From Erythroxylum novogranatense (taxonomy: Eukaryota; Streptophyta; Magnoliopsida; Malpighiales; Erythroxylaceae), in assembly GCA_029891385.1 (NCBI GenBank), contig CM057234.1, forward strand, positions 23,174,350 to 23,238,349: a stretch of DNA of 64,000 nt, in the 5' to 3' direction. A program made the translations under genes and the position numbers. Positions 23,644 to 36,510 of the stretch are shown in pieces. The notes under the pieces are model-generated. The model ran no database searches. It had not been told where the DNA came from and worked only from the letters and a program-made list of their open reading frames with translations. How positions within the stretch are numbered: the first letter of the stretch is position 1; each line of letters opens with the position of its first letter.

Positions 23644-25924
23644 TCTTCTTTGTGATGTTGTGTCATTTATTCGTGCATCAGTGCATGTATATATTTGTCA
23701 GCTGAAGAAATAGCTGGAATAACGTAGGAATAGTTGAATTAGGTTCCTTTCTACGATAAACTCTTGATTTTCGCGTTGTTTTTAAAGGATCTACCTGCAT
23801 TTTGCTTCGTGTTATGATTTCTAAAGGCTTTTGGATTGAACTTGGACGTTAGGTGAATGCTAGAAAATCTAATCTTCTTGAAAGATTGCGTTTTTGGCTC
23901 TCAAATTCTCTGTGCTTACTGCTTTGTTTGGTTTCTATGTTACATTGGGTTATATCTGATTTTCTGGTTCTTCTTTTGAGATGCATTTCTTTTGGCTAGC
24001 TGCGATTGAGATTGTTACATCACGGGTCAGGAGGGATTGTTTTCTTCTTTCAGTTTTTTTTTCCCAGCCCCATAAAATTGATATTTGGGGTTTCGACTTT
24101 GATTCTGATTTGCTTCCTCTTGATTAACCAATGATGTGATATGGCTTTTGTTTTTATCTTAGATTCTTTCCTCAAGTCCTTAAATAAACTTTTGAGTAAA
24201 ATGGACTGATTAGAGATGTCAAAATATTTTAGAGTAAAACAAGCGTATACTTTTCAAGTCATTGAAAATATGGTGGTGTTTTCTTTTTCAAAGTTGCTAA
24301 TTTTCTTTAAACCAAAACAAGTGTATTATTGTTGCTTCTAAGCTTATAGTTGTTCTTAATGTGTTAAACGTACAACTTAGGACATTAGATATCTAACTGC
24401 TGATGTTTATGGATTATAATTATAGTGTTAGTCTGACTGAAGGATTTAATGAATTTGAGATGCTTATGTGCACTTAAACCTTGATTAGTAATATTAGTCT
24501 GTTCATACTTCATACTCCTTAGAGGAGTATCTTATGATTAGTAATATCTGCATTTGTTGTTGTGTATGAGCTGTTAAGTCTTCATAAGCCTCCCTAGTTC
24601 TTGAAGTGTATAAATAGAACATGTTTGGATTCCGATCTTGAATGTTGGGTTTGTTTTTTCTTATTTTTAGATGGAACAAGGAGGGTCAAATAATCCAATA
24701 ATTCCAATAATTCCAATCAACGTCAAGCCTCCGAATGAAGAGGCTAGAGAGGCCTCTGGAAAAGAGATGCCTCCACGAGCAACAAAGCGAAAGGCTATGG
24801 AAAAAAGATCTGAGGTATGGCAACATTTTACTGCATTTGTGGCTGAAGATGGAAGTAGAAAAGGTAGATGCAATTATTGTGGTAAAGAGTATGCTGCCGA
24901 TTCAAAAAGTATAGGTACTCGTCCACTTAATTATCACATGAATCATTGCACAATGAGCCCCTGCTTAGATCCTAATCAACGTAAAGTTAATGTAGTTAAG
25001 GGTGAGGGGGTAGTCAAAATATTATGACAGCTTGGAAGTTTGACCAAAATGTAGCTAGGGAAGCTTTGACATATATGGTTGTAGTAGACGAACTCCCTTT
25101 CAAATTTGTAGAGAACCAAGGCTTTAGACATTTTATGTCTAAAGTTCAACCAAAGTTCGTTTTCCCATCCCGATTTACTATGTCTAGGGACAACTTCCAA
25201 CTCTACATAAATGAGAGGAATAAGTTGAAGCAATTGTTAAGGAACTCCACCCATAGGGTTTGTCTGACAACAGATACATGGACTTCTTTGCAAAGAATCA
25301 ATTATATGTGTTTAACTGTACATTTTATTGATAATGATTGGAAATTGAACAAGAGGATCATTAACTTTTGCCCTATTGATAGTCATAAGGGTGAGGCCAT
25401 TGGTATGGCAGTTGAGAGGTGTTTGATTGAATGGGGCATTGATAACGTGCTAACGATGATAGTTGACAATGCTAGCTCGAATGATACTGCCATTGCATAT
25501 TTGAAAAAAAAGGTTTAGCACTAAGAAAAATAGTGTTATTCGATGTGAATATTTTCATGTTAGGTGTGTTGCTCATATAATTAATTTGGTGGTTGGTGAT
25601 GGTTTAAGTGAAATTTCTAGCTCAATTATGCGAATTCGAGTTGCTGTTAGGTTTGTTAGACAATCCCCTGCTAAGTTGAAAAGGTTTAACGAGGCAATTG
25701 TGATGGAGATGATTGATTGTAAAAAGTCGTTGTGTTTAGATATTTCAACTAGATGGAATTCGACTTACTTGATGCTTGATGTTGCCCAAAACTTTGAAAA
25801 AGCTTTTGAGAGATTTGATGTTCTTGATCCTAGTTTTAAGAGTGAGATGGAGGGTGATATGTGGGTTCCTACTTGTAATGATTGGGAGGTTGCTAGAAGA
25901 TTAACATTGTTCTTAAAGCAATTT

Positions 25925-28900
25925 TGTTGGAACCTGATCCGTAGACCAGACCCCAACTGCTTATAACTTAACACTCTTACTCTTGCTTAAAATACCATAT
26001 CTACTGGACCCGTTTCCAGAGCCCAAAATTCGGAGTCCTGAAACCCTGTGCGTATTACCTTGCAGGATCATTAGCTGTTACTCAACATTCGCGGCGAGCG
26101 TACGCCAATAAGTAACTAAAATCATGAGTTGACTTATTCATACAAAATGTAGCCTTAAGCCTCAATATTGTTTAGCAACAAGAATCACCTCAAACGGAGT
26201 TGTATAACTCAAGTTATGCTTAAAAATTCTAAAAGAGCTCATACTCCAAATATGATCTCCAAACCGACCTCTCACTTATTTTAATGAAAAATTCTTCAAT
26301 TTAACTCCAAATGATACCAAGTTTTTTATCAAGAACGATATATGTCTTATAAATCCAATGGCTCAAGCCTCACCTCAATTGGAGGTCAGATGAGGGAGTT
26401 TTGCCCAAAGTAATAGACCATGCTCACTTCCAAAATCAAATTGAAACTCTTTTTGCGCGATTATCATAACGTTTAATCTAGATGTCGGATTATGTTCTTT
26501 ATTTAACCATTAGAAAGAAGACATCTAGATCTACAACTCTCATGAAGACTCCAAAACGAGATTTGGCTTTTAACAATGTCCAAAAACACCATCTTGCCTG
26601 TAGCTATCGGTTAAACGGACAGCCATGTCCGTTTAACGGACACATTCGGGTGAAAGTGGACCAAAAGCTTCGAGAATGTCCGTTAAACGGACATGCAAGT
26701 CCGTCTAACGTACATGGGCAGGCTAAGGGGTGTTTTTGCACTTGAGGCTGTCCGTTTAACGGACATGCCAATCTTGAAGACTCCAATTCCTCTTCCAACC
26801 ATCTCACCTTCAACCTAACTTCATAACCACTTGAATGCTTCACAAATTTAACTTATTCTAAAGCATAAACACTTCATAACACTTCAAATTCCAAGCTCAC
26901 TCACTAAACTTCACAATTTTTGGCTTAATTAGTTCATCAAAACCATGAATTCATTCCTTAGGCATCAAGGCCATCATAAGCTCACAAGTAGTATGAACAT
27001 CAAAATGACTTTAACAGTTATCTTCCAATTGTCATAACTTCCTAATCCAAAACCTAAAAAGTACATATTATACTTCAATGGAAAGATAACAAGATGATCT
27101 ACAAGTTTCATTAAGGATGCAAAACTCAATTCCATCATTAAAGGAGGTAAAAACTCACTCAAATGTATTGCTCTTATAATGACCAATGAAACAGTGAATT
27201 AGCCACATGAACAGTAACTGGTATAAGTTTAACCCCCATAAGTTTTTACTCCTAATTCCAATTAAGGCACAACATATACCATTTGAAAGCTCTAACCGTA
27301 TGCTACATTCTTCAAGAAGACTTCTTGATTCAATTCAAACATAAGAGGGTCTAAATCACCATCAAAGGTTTTGTCAAATTTTGCAAGAATTTGACAGCAC
27401 CTCATTTTAAACATTCACTATCCAAACTTCAATTTAATTCAACCTAACTTAAGGACCTACATAATAACCTCAATCTTCAATCTCTCACAACACAAACCAT
27501 TCCAAATATCCCAAAGGATCAATTCCAATGGCAGCAACACACTCCTAGCATTCTAATCATATCCAACTATACATTTTCTCTTTTCTTGACAAATCCAAAC
27601 CATGCAACAATGCATTGCTATAAAACATATACAAATTGTACAAAATACATCAAAGCTCAATACTCTTGCCTTCATATGAACAATATAAGTTATTACAAAA
27701 CTTTAGAGGGAATTCAAGCCACTTACATCCAAATCCAAAATGTAAACTTACAAAAGTAACATTTCCTCAAAATGCATCTAAAGCATTGATATACAAAGGT
27801 TAACTTGAAATACAAAAATGTCCAAATCTGGTGCAATGCCTTTAAGCTTAATAGTCGATCTTGTGCTCCTCACCTGGAGATGGCTTATATCCGGTAATAA
27901 GCCAAAACCATTTAAAAATTTTCATATCATAGCAATTGTGCATGTAAACGTCATTATCTTGAAATACTGATTCATGAATAAATTCAAAAATATGAAATGC
28001 ATCACATATGATCAAATCAAACAAATAGCACATCATAATGGTTTGGCAAGTCCCATACACATGATGACTACACAATTCCATAAAATGGCCTTGTGTAGTC
28101 GTATACACATAAGGGAGTCCTAAAAGGAACTTCGTGTCACTATGGGCAAAGCGGAGAAGCTTTATACACATGAGTCAACGTGCACGTGACGGTTCTTGAG
28201 GGACTATACCGAACCCACATAACATATAATTCATGCAGTGAAAACATTTGTCCAAAATGGCATAATCTTGAAAAACTTGGTTTCATGTATATGACATAAT
28301 TTCCAACTCACACAATTCAACAATCCAAATTTCATACCAATAATACTAATCATATTTCAACTCAATCAAAAGCAATCAATACAATACTTGCAAAACAACT
28401 TAAGGTTATTTTCAAAGGTTCACTCATAACTACAACATAGGCAATTTTTCAATCAATTTAAAGAGCCATAAATGTTCACTTAAAAGTAGATGGAAAAATC
28501 ATTTATGGCATTTATGAAGGAACATTAAATAGCCTATTATTCAAACATAAAAATGCCACCCACCTTTGTTCCTTTAGCTTTTAAACTTGATCAAGAGCTT
28601 ATCTTCTAACTCCAATAGCTTCACTTCACCTTTATCAAACATAAAAATCTCATATCAACATGAGATGTCAAAATTTGACATTCTAAGTAGATGAAAGCAT
28701 GGAATCTAGCCTATCTAACTTTACCCATACCAAACTTAAGCTATTTACACTAAAAACCATCCATAATACCAAAGGATTTCACATTTCTCTTACCTTATAG
28801 GGAGACCCACGAATTTCTCCTTTGGCTTCTAATGAAAGCTTCAACCTTCCCTTTCCTTTGATAGAACTCTTAGAAACCCTTCTCTAAAGCAAGAAGTCAC

Positions 28901-29398
28901 AAAGCCCCAACCTTTCCTCTTCTCTCTTCTTCTTCTTCTTCTTCTTCTCTTCTTCTTCTTTCTAGAATTTTCGAAACCCCTCTTTATCTTTGTAAGTTTC
29001 ATATGTCTCCCCTTCTCAAGCCTTAGTATATGTCTTTTAATTTAAAAGCCTAAGTTCCACCCTCAAAACTACGTAGTTTTGAGTTCCTCTCTTAAAAACT
29101 TAAATTTTCCATAGCTCTTCTCCTCACCAACGACTACACCTTAAGCTCCTCTCCTTTTTGTTTCTAATTTCACTCAAATGGACCAAAGTAGCCCTCCTTG
29201 TAAGCCTTAGTCTTTAAACACAATTATGATCTACCCAAAAAGCCCTTATTTCAACTTATTTATTTAATATCTAATAACATACTCTATTCTTATTTAAACA
29301 TAATCCATCATTTAATTTTCATGTCTTTAAGCACTAGCACCTCAAAATAATTTGGACATGCTTAAATAAATAAATAAATAAAAATTCAGGGGCCAACA
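25925..29398 (-). mobile_element. Solo gypsy LTR inside the hAT transposase, TSD aattt
   Basis: It separates the transposase coding sequence between the codons for LKQF and YELT, with exact 5-bp duplications aattt at 25920-25924 and 29399-29403. On the plus strand it starts TGTTGGAACCTGATCC and ends TTCAGGGGCCAACA; on the minus strand TGTTGGCCCCTGAA resembles the start of element G's LTR. Large parts match 1-2511. It contains the TGTCCG...CGGACA palindromes (26609-26765), a perfect 10-bp stem (28066-28075 with 28091-28100) and a CTT run near 28930. No coding or PBS/PPT is seen. Confidence 0.85.
26609..26765. repeat. Array of TGTCCGTTTAACGGACA palindromes
   Basis: Exact or single-change copies of the 17-bp palindrome lie at 26626-26642, 26677-26693 and 26749-26765; partial copies are at 26609-26622 and 26699-26714. 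Linkers are 6-55 bp and often contain 'catgc' or 'aagcc'. The region produces overlapping spurious open frames rich in Pro/Leu/Asn on both strands (26482-26745 plus, 26604-26843 minus). Confidence 0.85.
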
Positions 29399-30593
29399 AA
29401 TTTTATGAGTTGACTTTGAGAGTTTCGGGCTCTTATTATGTGACTTCAAATACTTATTTTAGTGAAATAAGTACAGGGGCTAGTAATTTAAATCAAATGG
29501 TAAACAACAATGATCTTGAATTGAGTTTGATGGCAAGCAATATGAAAAGGAACTTTGACAAGTATTGGGGAAATATTGAGAAGGCCAATATATTCATTTA
29601 TATTGCTGCTATTCTTGATCCTCGATCTAAATTAAAGTACGTGGAATTTGCTTTTCAGCAACTTTATAATAGGAAGGATGTTTCACGTATGTGTCATAAG
29701 TGAGAGATACTTTGTTTGCCATGTTTAATGAGTACAAATACATGTTGTCACCTCAAACTAGCCGATCATTTAAGAGAGGGCAATCTTCAAGCAATTTAGA
29801 GAAGGATAGTGAACCATTTGAGACTGTGGAATCCAAATTTAAGAAATTCAAGAGTGCAACGGGAGGTTGGGATACACGACAGAATTAGATAAGTATTTGG
29901 GTGAAGGGGCAGAAGCGGATTGTGAAAACTTTGATATACTTGGATGGTGGAAAATTAATAGAGCAAGGTTTCCTACCCTTGCTATCATGGCTCGTGATGT
30001 TCTAACAATCCCTATCTCAACCGTGTCTTCGGAGAGTGCTTTTAGCACAGGAGGGAGGGTTCTTGATGCATTTAGGAGCTCATTGACCCCTAGAATTGTT
30101 CAAGCACTTATATGTGGATAGGATTGGATTAGAGCTTCAGTGACTCGTCATGAGATCAAAATTGAGGAGGATTTGGAGGACTTAGAACATTTGGAAAATG
30201 GTAATTTTCTTTTTTATGGCTTTATTATTTAATATTTCAATTTGTTATACATTGTGATATTTTTGCATGATTGATTTATTCTCTGATTTATGCTCTTCTA
30301 ATGTAGAATTGTCACATATTTCTTTGGAGCCTGGATTACCTGAAGTTTAATGACTTTCATGATTTACTGGACTCCATCAGCAGGCAGCAGCAAGTCAGCA
30401 ATTACTACTTTTCATGGCTGTTTTTCTTTTCTTATAGAATTAAAAAATTAATTATGCTAGTTAATTTAAATATTTGGTTATATTATTAGTGAATTCAACT
30501 ATTTGTTTTGTTTTATGTCTCTCAAATGAGATATGAGAATGTAATTCAAGTATTTAGTTATTTTGTGTAATTTTTGGAAGAGAACAAAAGAAA

Positions 30594-30835
30594 ATTTCGG
30601 GTTATTCGAGCCAGGTAAGTTCGGGTAATTAAAATTTCAGGTTATTCGGGTAGGGTAAGTTCGGGTAAATAAAATTTCGGGTTATTTGGACCAGGTAAGT
30701 TCAGGTAATTAAAATTTTCTGTTCGAGCTTGGTAAGTTCGAGTAATTAAAATTTGTGTTCGGGCTAGGTAAGTTCGGGTAATTAAAATTTCAGGTTCGGG
30801 CCGGGTAAGGTGAAAAAAATCTCGGATAATTCGGG
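30594..30835. repeat. Subterminal tandem repeats of the hAT element
   Basis: Five to six diverged copies of a unit around 'aggtaagttcgggtaatta' followed by 'aaatttcgggttattcggg' lie just inside the 3' end. Similar GGGTAA/GGGCC strings are at the 5' end (23030-23170). Subterminal repeats of this kind bind transposase in hAT elements. Confidence 0.8.
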
Positions 30836-31994
30836 CTTTATCCGAACAGTGTAATTTCAACCCGATTAGCCCGAATGCTCACCCATAATCCAAGCAAGGA
30901 ATTCAGGTGGGTTTCATATTTATATTTTAGAAATAAGCCAATAATGTTTTCTTCCAAATCAATAATGATTTCAATTACTTCATAAATGTTGTTTTTGTTT
31001 CTTTTGAATGATTTGAAAAATTGCTACATGTTTCGGTATATGAACTTTGTTGATGAATTTCAAAATAAAGATGGGAATGCATTGAAACATTTTATGTTAT
31101 ACCTTGGAAAATTCATGGCATTTTGTATATTCGGAAAAGAAGAAAGAGCATGAAAAGTATGAAAGCATTTGATAAAATGATTTCAGCATGAAATGAATAT
31201 GTGCTTATTTAGGCAAGAGAGGACGTTTCGTTAGTCACATGCACTTTAACATATAGCCTTCTCCCGGCTGCCCGCTTGAGGCCACGAGATCCTGAGAAAT
31301 CAGACTCGTTTTGTTCACGGTATAAGCTTCAGTTTATCCGTTTTGTTCCACGGAACTCTCGAGCCATTTGTTTGTGCATTGCATCTTTGAATGGTCAAGT
31401 ATGTTGCATAAATTGAGTGTTTTGTATTGATGGTTAAATAGATATGCTGTGTTGATGTGATGACATTTTAATTATGAGTTTTGAGTTCAAATTTCGAATT
31501 TGACTGAGAATTTGGGAACAAAGCATTTTATGAATTCATTATGATTTTTATATGACAAATGAATACTTCAACGGTTTTGCTTATTCTTCGTTACAAACTT
31601 GTTACCCACAAACTTTAAGCTCACCCCCGTTTCGTCCCCACCTTCAGGTTTTGAGCAAGAGATGGAGTGAAAGAGAGTCAAGGCATCACTCCCAATTTGC
31701 TTATGTTGTAACTTGAGTTATTTATGTAAAATACAAGGATTTGTCACTTTTCAAGGATTTCTAGTTCATGTAACTTTTGTCTTTTGAGATTTTGGATTAT
31801 TGTTATAATTGTGGTTTGGAATGCCTTCAGAGCTTGTAAAACTCTATTCTATTGATGTTAAGGAATTATGAATTATGTATAGATGATGTTGAGTGGAAGT
31901 ATGCATTTGAGTATATGGATCAGGTTGAGTGGAACTTTGGTATACTTGAGGAAGTTATCGATTTGATATGAATATTTTGATAGTGAATTGTTGT

Positions 31995-32853
<859 letters not shown>

Positions 32854-35800
32854 AGTGAGATGTGTTATGGAAAAAGGAACATAGAAATGGTATGAGACTT
32901 TAATCTTCACGATTTCTTTGGATTACGCCAACGTTTATGGTTCAATGGTTGGACTCCGAAAACGGGGCTCATCATATTTGGTATCAGAGCAAGAAAAGAT
33001 TACAAGGAACCACGCTTAAGTATGATGGTATTTTGTTTCCGAGGTTGGGTTTCAGAAACGGGGCCCAGTATTTGTGACATCAGAGCACCAGCATTATGAT
33101 CTTGCATGGGCGCATGTGTATGAGTTACACGCATAAGCAATTGTTAAGAATTTGAGGTGAGAAAATGATGATACTCTTTCATGATATGAGAAAAAGAAAG
33201 TTGCGGATAATTAGAAAGGAGAAATAGTGGATGGGTAAACAGAACAGATAATGATTCAATGCAATTGTATTGGAGGATGTATGATTGAACATGACAACAA
33301 TATTGTACTATGGTGATATGATTTCGAAAGTGATAAAGATACGAATGTATTGCCATGGATTGTTTGAGAAATATAAGGATATAAGTATACATGATGAGAT
33401 TAGAGTGTACAAGTAGAGTGCAATGGAAACATAACTTTGTTATGATCTTAAGACGAGGAAATTGGAACCGAAGTGGTTGTTCGATTAATACGACAAGAGT
33501 GATGATCCGCAGTAAGAAGAAATTAGTGGAATTGAGATCAGAATTTCATAATGATTATGCATCGATAATTTCAAATTGATTGATGATATACATCTGGAAG
33601 ATGAAATAAATGATAATCGAAAAATGAGATAGAAGTGAGGAAATAGAGAAAGGGAAATGAAATAGACATAAATGACCTTATATGAGATTAATGAAATGAT
33701 ATGTAGTATGGGGAAAAAAATTTACAAATGCATATAAGATGGGATCTTATGCATGAATGAGATTAAGAAAAAGGATGAAGAACTAAATGAGAAGAGTAGA
33801 TGGACTCAATATGGTAATTGACTCATTATGAAATGATATAGCATGAGAAAAGGTGAATTCTGGAAAAACTAGAATAAAAGTGGTGTTAGTATGTTTGATA
33901 AAGAGAGAATTGTTGTCTAAGATCAATGAAGATCAAGGTATCAATTGTGTAAGATATAAATTGGTGATTTTAAGGAGTAAATCTGTGGACAGAATGGCAT
34001 GACTTTGACGATGCCCATCCAAGCATATGCGATAGCAAGTATGTTCGTTACTCCATTGAGTTTTGAGTGACTTGAACATTATCACCTTATGAGGATGAGA
34101 GAAATTGGACTTCTTAAGGGATTAAAAGTAGATGATGATGTGATGATGATAGCAGGTGATTGATAAAGATTTGTATGAATAGTATATATGATAGTAGCAA
34201 GAAACTCTCTTTTGAAGAAGAATTTCACTAAGTTAGATTAAGCATATCAGATAGTTTATATTAAGAATGATCAATGAAAGAACTGATCAAAAAGGAATAT
34301 GTAATGATTCGAAAGTGAGTATTGGAGTCCTATCCCTAACAGAGACTCAAGAAAAAGAGGTAGAATATACTACTGAGAATGTATGTATTTTTGTTTGATG
34401 TAAAGGATCCCACTATGTGAGTGGATTCCTAAATTTGAGGAGACATCAATTGCCAATATGAGGAGTATATAGGTTCACGTTATGTTTCGGGTAAATATGT
34501 TCGGGAGATGCAAATTTTATCCGATGAAGGTGTGACAAGCACAGGAAGCTAAGATTGCAAATAAACTATAGTGGAAACGAGTATAAATGAGCATACATTA
34601 GAATACGTCAATGCGAAATATGAGGAAATCTAAATAATGGAGAAAATCAGTCAAGAAAGGTAAGACAATTGGGAAATTGAAAATAACAAGAGGTAATATT
34701 ACCTCATTGAGGAATCGGTTATTTGGGGAATTACTAGAACCAATTGTGGACATATGGAGTTTTGACAATATTTGTTCAAGTTACAGATTCCCCGACAATA
34801 CTATGGTATTGAAGATTAAAGCGATCCAAGCAAAGTTTGATGATATGTTAAGTGTATTCAAAGAGTTGAGAAGAATAGTCTGAATACTTGAGGAAAAAAT
34901 GAGTAAATCGTATGAGGGACGAAGGTAAAGAAATTTTTGAGGAATTATAACACCGATATTAATTGTATCGTCTGGATTTGGAAATTCAGTAGTATACAAT
35001 GATGTTTGCATAAGAGATCAAGATAAGATCCAACGTAGTAAAATGAAGTGAATTCATGTGCATGGAGACAATTGAAATCTCATAGGTCGATTGTTGATAC
35101 ATGAATTGAAACTTGCTGCTGTAGTGATTGCTTGAAAGTTGGAGGCATTATATGTACAGAAATATTTTGATTGTGTGTAAGATATACAAATCATGAAACT
35201 TAAGGTACTTATTGAGTTGAAAGAATTGAATACGAGATTGAGATAATGGATAGAGTTACTGGAAGATTATGTTGTACAAATGAGTAAAAAAATGGTAAAG
35301 CTAGTGTTGTAATCAGATGCATTGAATAGAGAATTCAATAGCAGTGAAGTATGAATTTAGATATAGAGGTTATCAGATCTAGTGCAATAAAGAGTGCTGA
35401 GTGGAGTCAAACTTAGGGCAAAATGAAGTGCCATTAGTCACTGAAAATGTAAGATCAGTTTCACATGAACAAAGCGCAAATTGAGGATTCAGAAATTGTG
35501 AACCTTACCAAGAAATCGAAAATGAATGTGAATTGTGAGTTCGAGTAGGAAAAAATGATACTGGGTAATTGAGATAAGAAGTATGCGTACCGGCAAAGAT
35601 GATTGAGCAAAGAGACTGTTAGAAAAGTACAAGTGGTGATTTAAGCTATACATCCTAGAAGAAATATGTCAAGTGACTGAAAGTTTGAATTGTCGACAGT
35701 CTTAACTGTCAGAGATATGCTTGAAGTTTATAGTTTAGAGTTCATAGGAACATAAGACCAATGTATGGTTCAATAGAATATTGTAAGAGGAGTTTGATGA

Positions 35801-36034
35801 TAGAAAGAGTCATCACTTTATTATGATGAGTAAGGCCTATTGGTCATTGAAGGCTAGAATTGGAGATGTTATGGACAGGTGATATTAAGTGATTCAAGAA
35901 AGATGGATGAATTAGGCGGATCCGTGCCAAAGACAAGGAATACAGTGAGATAGACATAAGAGTTAAATGTACTGATACTAAAGGGATGTGAATTATTAAG
36001 TGAAAGATGATTTGTCTCTGAGGGTATCACCTTA

Positions 36035-36134
36035 CAGGGTGTGCTTACATGGGGCACAGGGTGTGCTTACATGGGGTACAAGGTGTGCTTACATGGGATA
36101 CAAGGTTTGCTTGCATGGGGTACAAGGTGTGCTC
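36035..36134 (+). repeat. 22-bp tandem repeat, four and a half copies
   Basis: Units of the form 'cagggtgtgcttacatgggg' plus two bases start at 36035, 36057, 36079, 36101 and, partial, 36123, with one to three changes each. It lies in the interior of element G about 380 bp before the polypurine tract. Confidence 0.95.
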
Positions 36135-36495
36135 AAGTTAGGACAAAGGATTTGCTAAGCCCAATATGAATTGTTCTATATGAAATTATTATGAGTTAGC
36201 GCTACTAATAAAAGATGTCTTAGCTTGAAATGTACTTGAGTACATTAAGGGAATATTGATATGATATGATATTGGTTTTATCGACACAAGAAGTGGAAAA
36301 ATTGTGAATGATCCAAAAAATAATGAGGAACTAGTTAAGAAAGTGAATGGCCAAATAAGGGATTGAAAGACCGAGCGAGTCTGTTGATTACAGTCATTGA
36401 AAGAAAGTATTCGAGTGATGAAGTTAAATGAGAAATGTGGTAACATCCTGCACTTCGGATCAATCAGATAAGAATTTTGAGGACGAAATTCTTTT

Positions 36496-36510
36496 TAAGA
36501 GGGGGAGAAT
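36496..36510 (+). other. Polypurine tract of element G
   Basis: TTAAGAGGGGGAGAAT immediately precedes TGTTGGCCCTC at 36511. It is the plus-strand priming site expected next to a 3' LTR, and it fixes G's orientation. Confidence 0.9.

Larger units (their letters stand above)
24671..30348 (+). pseudogene. hAT transposase (BED finger, RNase H-like fold, dimerisation domain), broken
   Basis: From the ATG at 24671 the frame encodes a BED zinc finger (WQHF near residue 55, CNYCGKEY, then H and C of HMNHC). The RNase H-like body follows from 25024 (LTTDTWTSLQRINYMCLTVHFID) and 25586 (DISTRWNSTYLMLD). After the inserted LTR it resumes at 29404 (YELTLRVSGSYYV; AAILDPRSKLKYVEF) and ends with the hAT dimerisation domain (29867-30117: FPTLAIMARDVLTIPIS, SSESAFSTGGRVLD). 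Defects are a frameshift near 25020, one in the A-run at 25504-25512, another near 29860, a TAG at 30118-30120, and the 3.5-kb insertion at 25925. A last intron (about 30202-30306) leads to a short final exon ending near 30348. Non-functional; family relatives are plant RICESLEEPER-like proteins. Confidence 0.88.
23012..30887 (+). mobile_element. hAT DNA transposon with exact 8-bp TSD atccaagc
   Basis: The 8-bp duplication atccaagc is exact at 23004-23011 and 30888-30895; G's 3' LTR has one uninterrupted copy (atccaaac). The ends are TAGGGTTGAGCATTATTCGG and, reversed, TATGGGTGAGCATTCGGG, imperfect terminal inverted repeats of about 12 bp plus related GGGC-rich subterminal sequence. The 3' subterminal region has five to six tandem copies of a 40-45-bp unit (30594-30835). 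It encodes a broken BED-zinc-finger hAT transposase (24671-30348) and holds a solo LTR (25925-29398). About 4.4 kb belongs to the transposon itself. Confidence 0.9.
33071..36510 (+). mobile_element. Interior of element G, no recognisable gag-pol
   Basis: It starts after the 5' LTR with 'tttgtgacatcagagcacca', a degenerate relative of the tRNA-Met PBS, and ends in a polypurine tract. The 3.4 kb is A- and G-rich with many stops in all frames; the longest frames (33391-33579, 34677-34883) show no protease, reverse transcriptase, RNase H or integrase motif. It is either a heavily decayed chromovirus interior or a non-autonomous (LARD-like) one. A 22-bp tandem array lies at 36035. Confidence 0.6.

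Noticed and set aside
33071..36510. Hidden gene in the interior of element G
   Set aside because: No frame exceeds about 70 codons with recognisable content and stops are dense in all frames; only PPT-proximal text is typical of gypsy elements.
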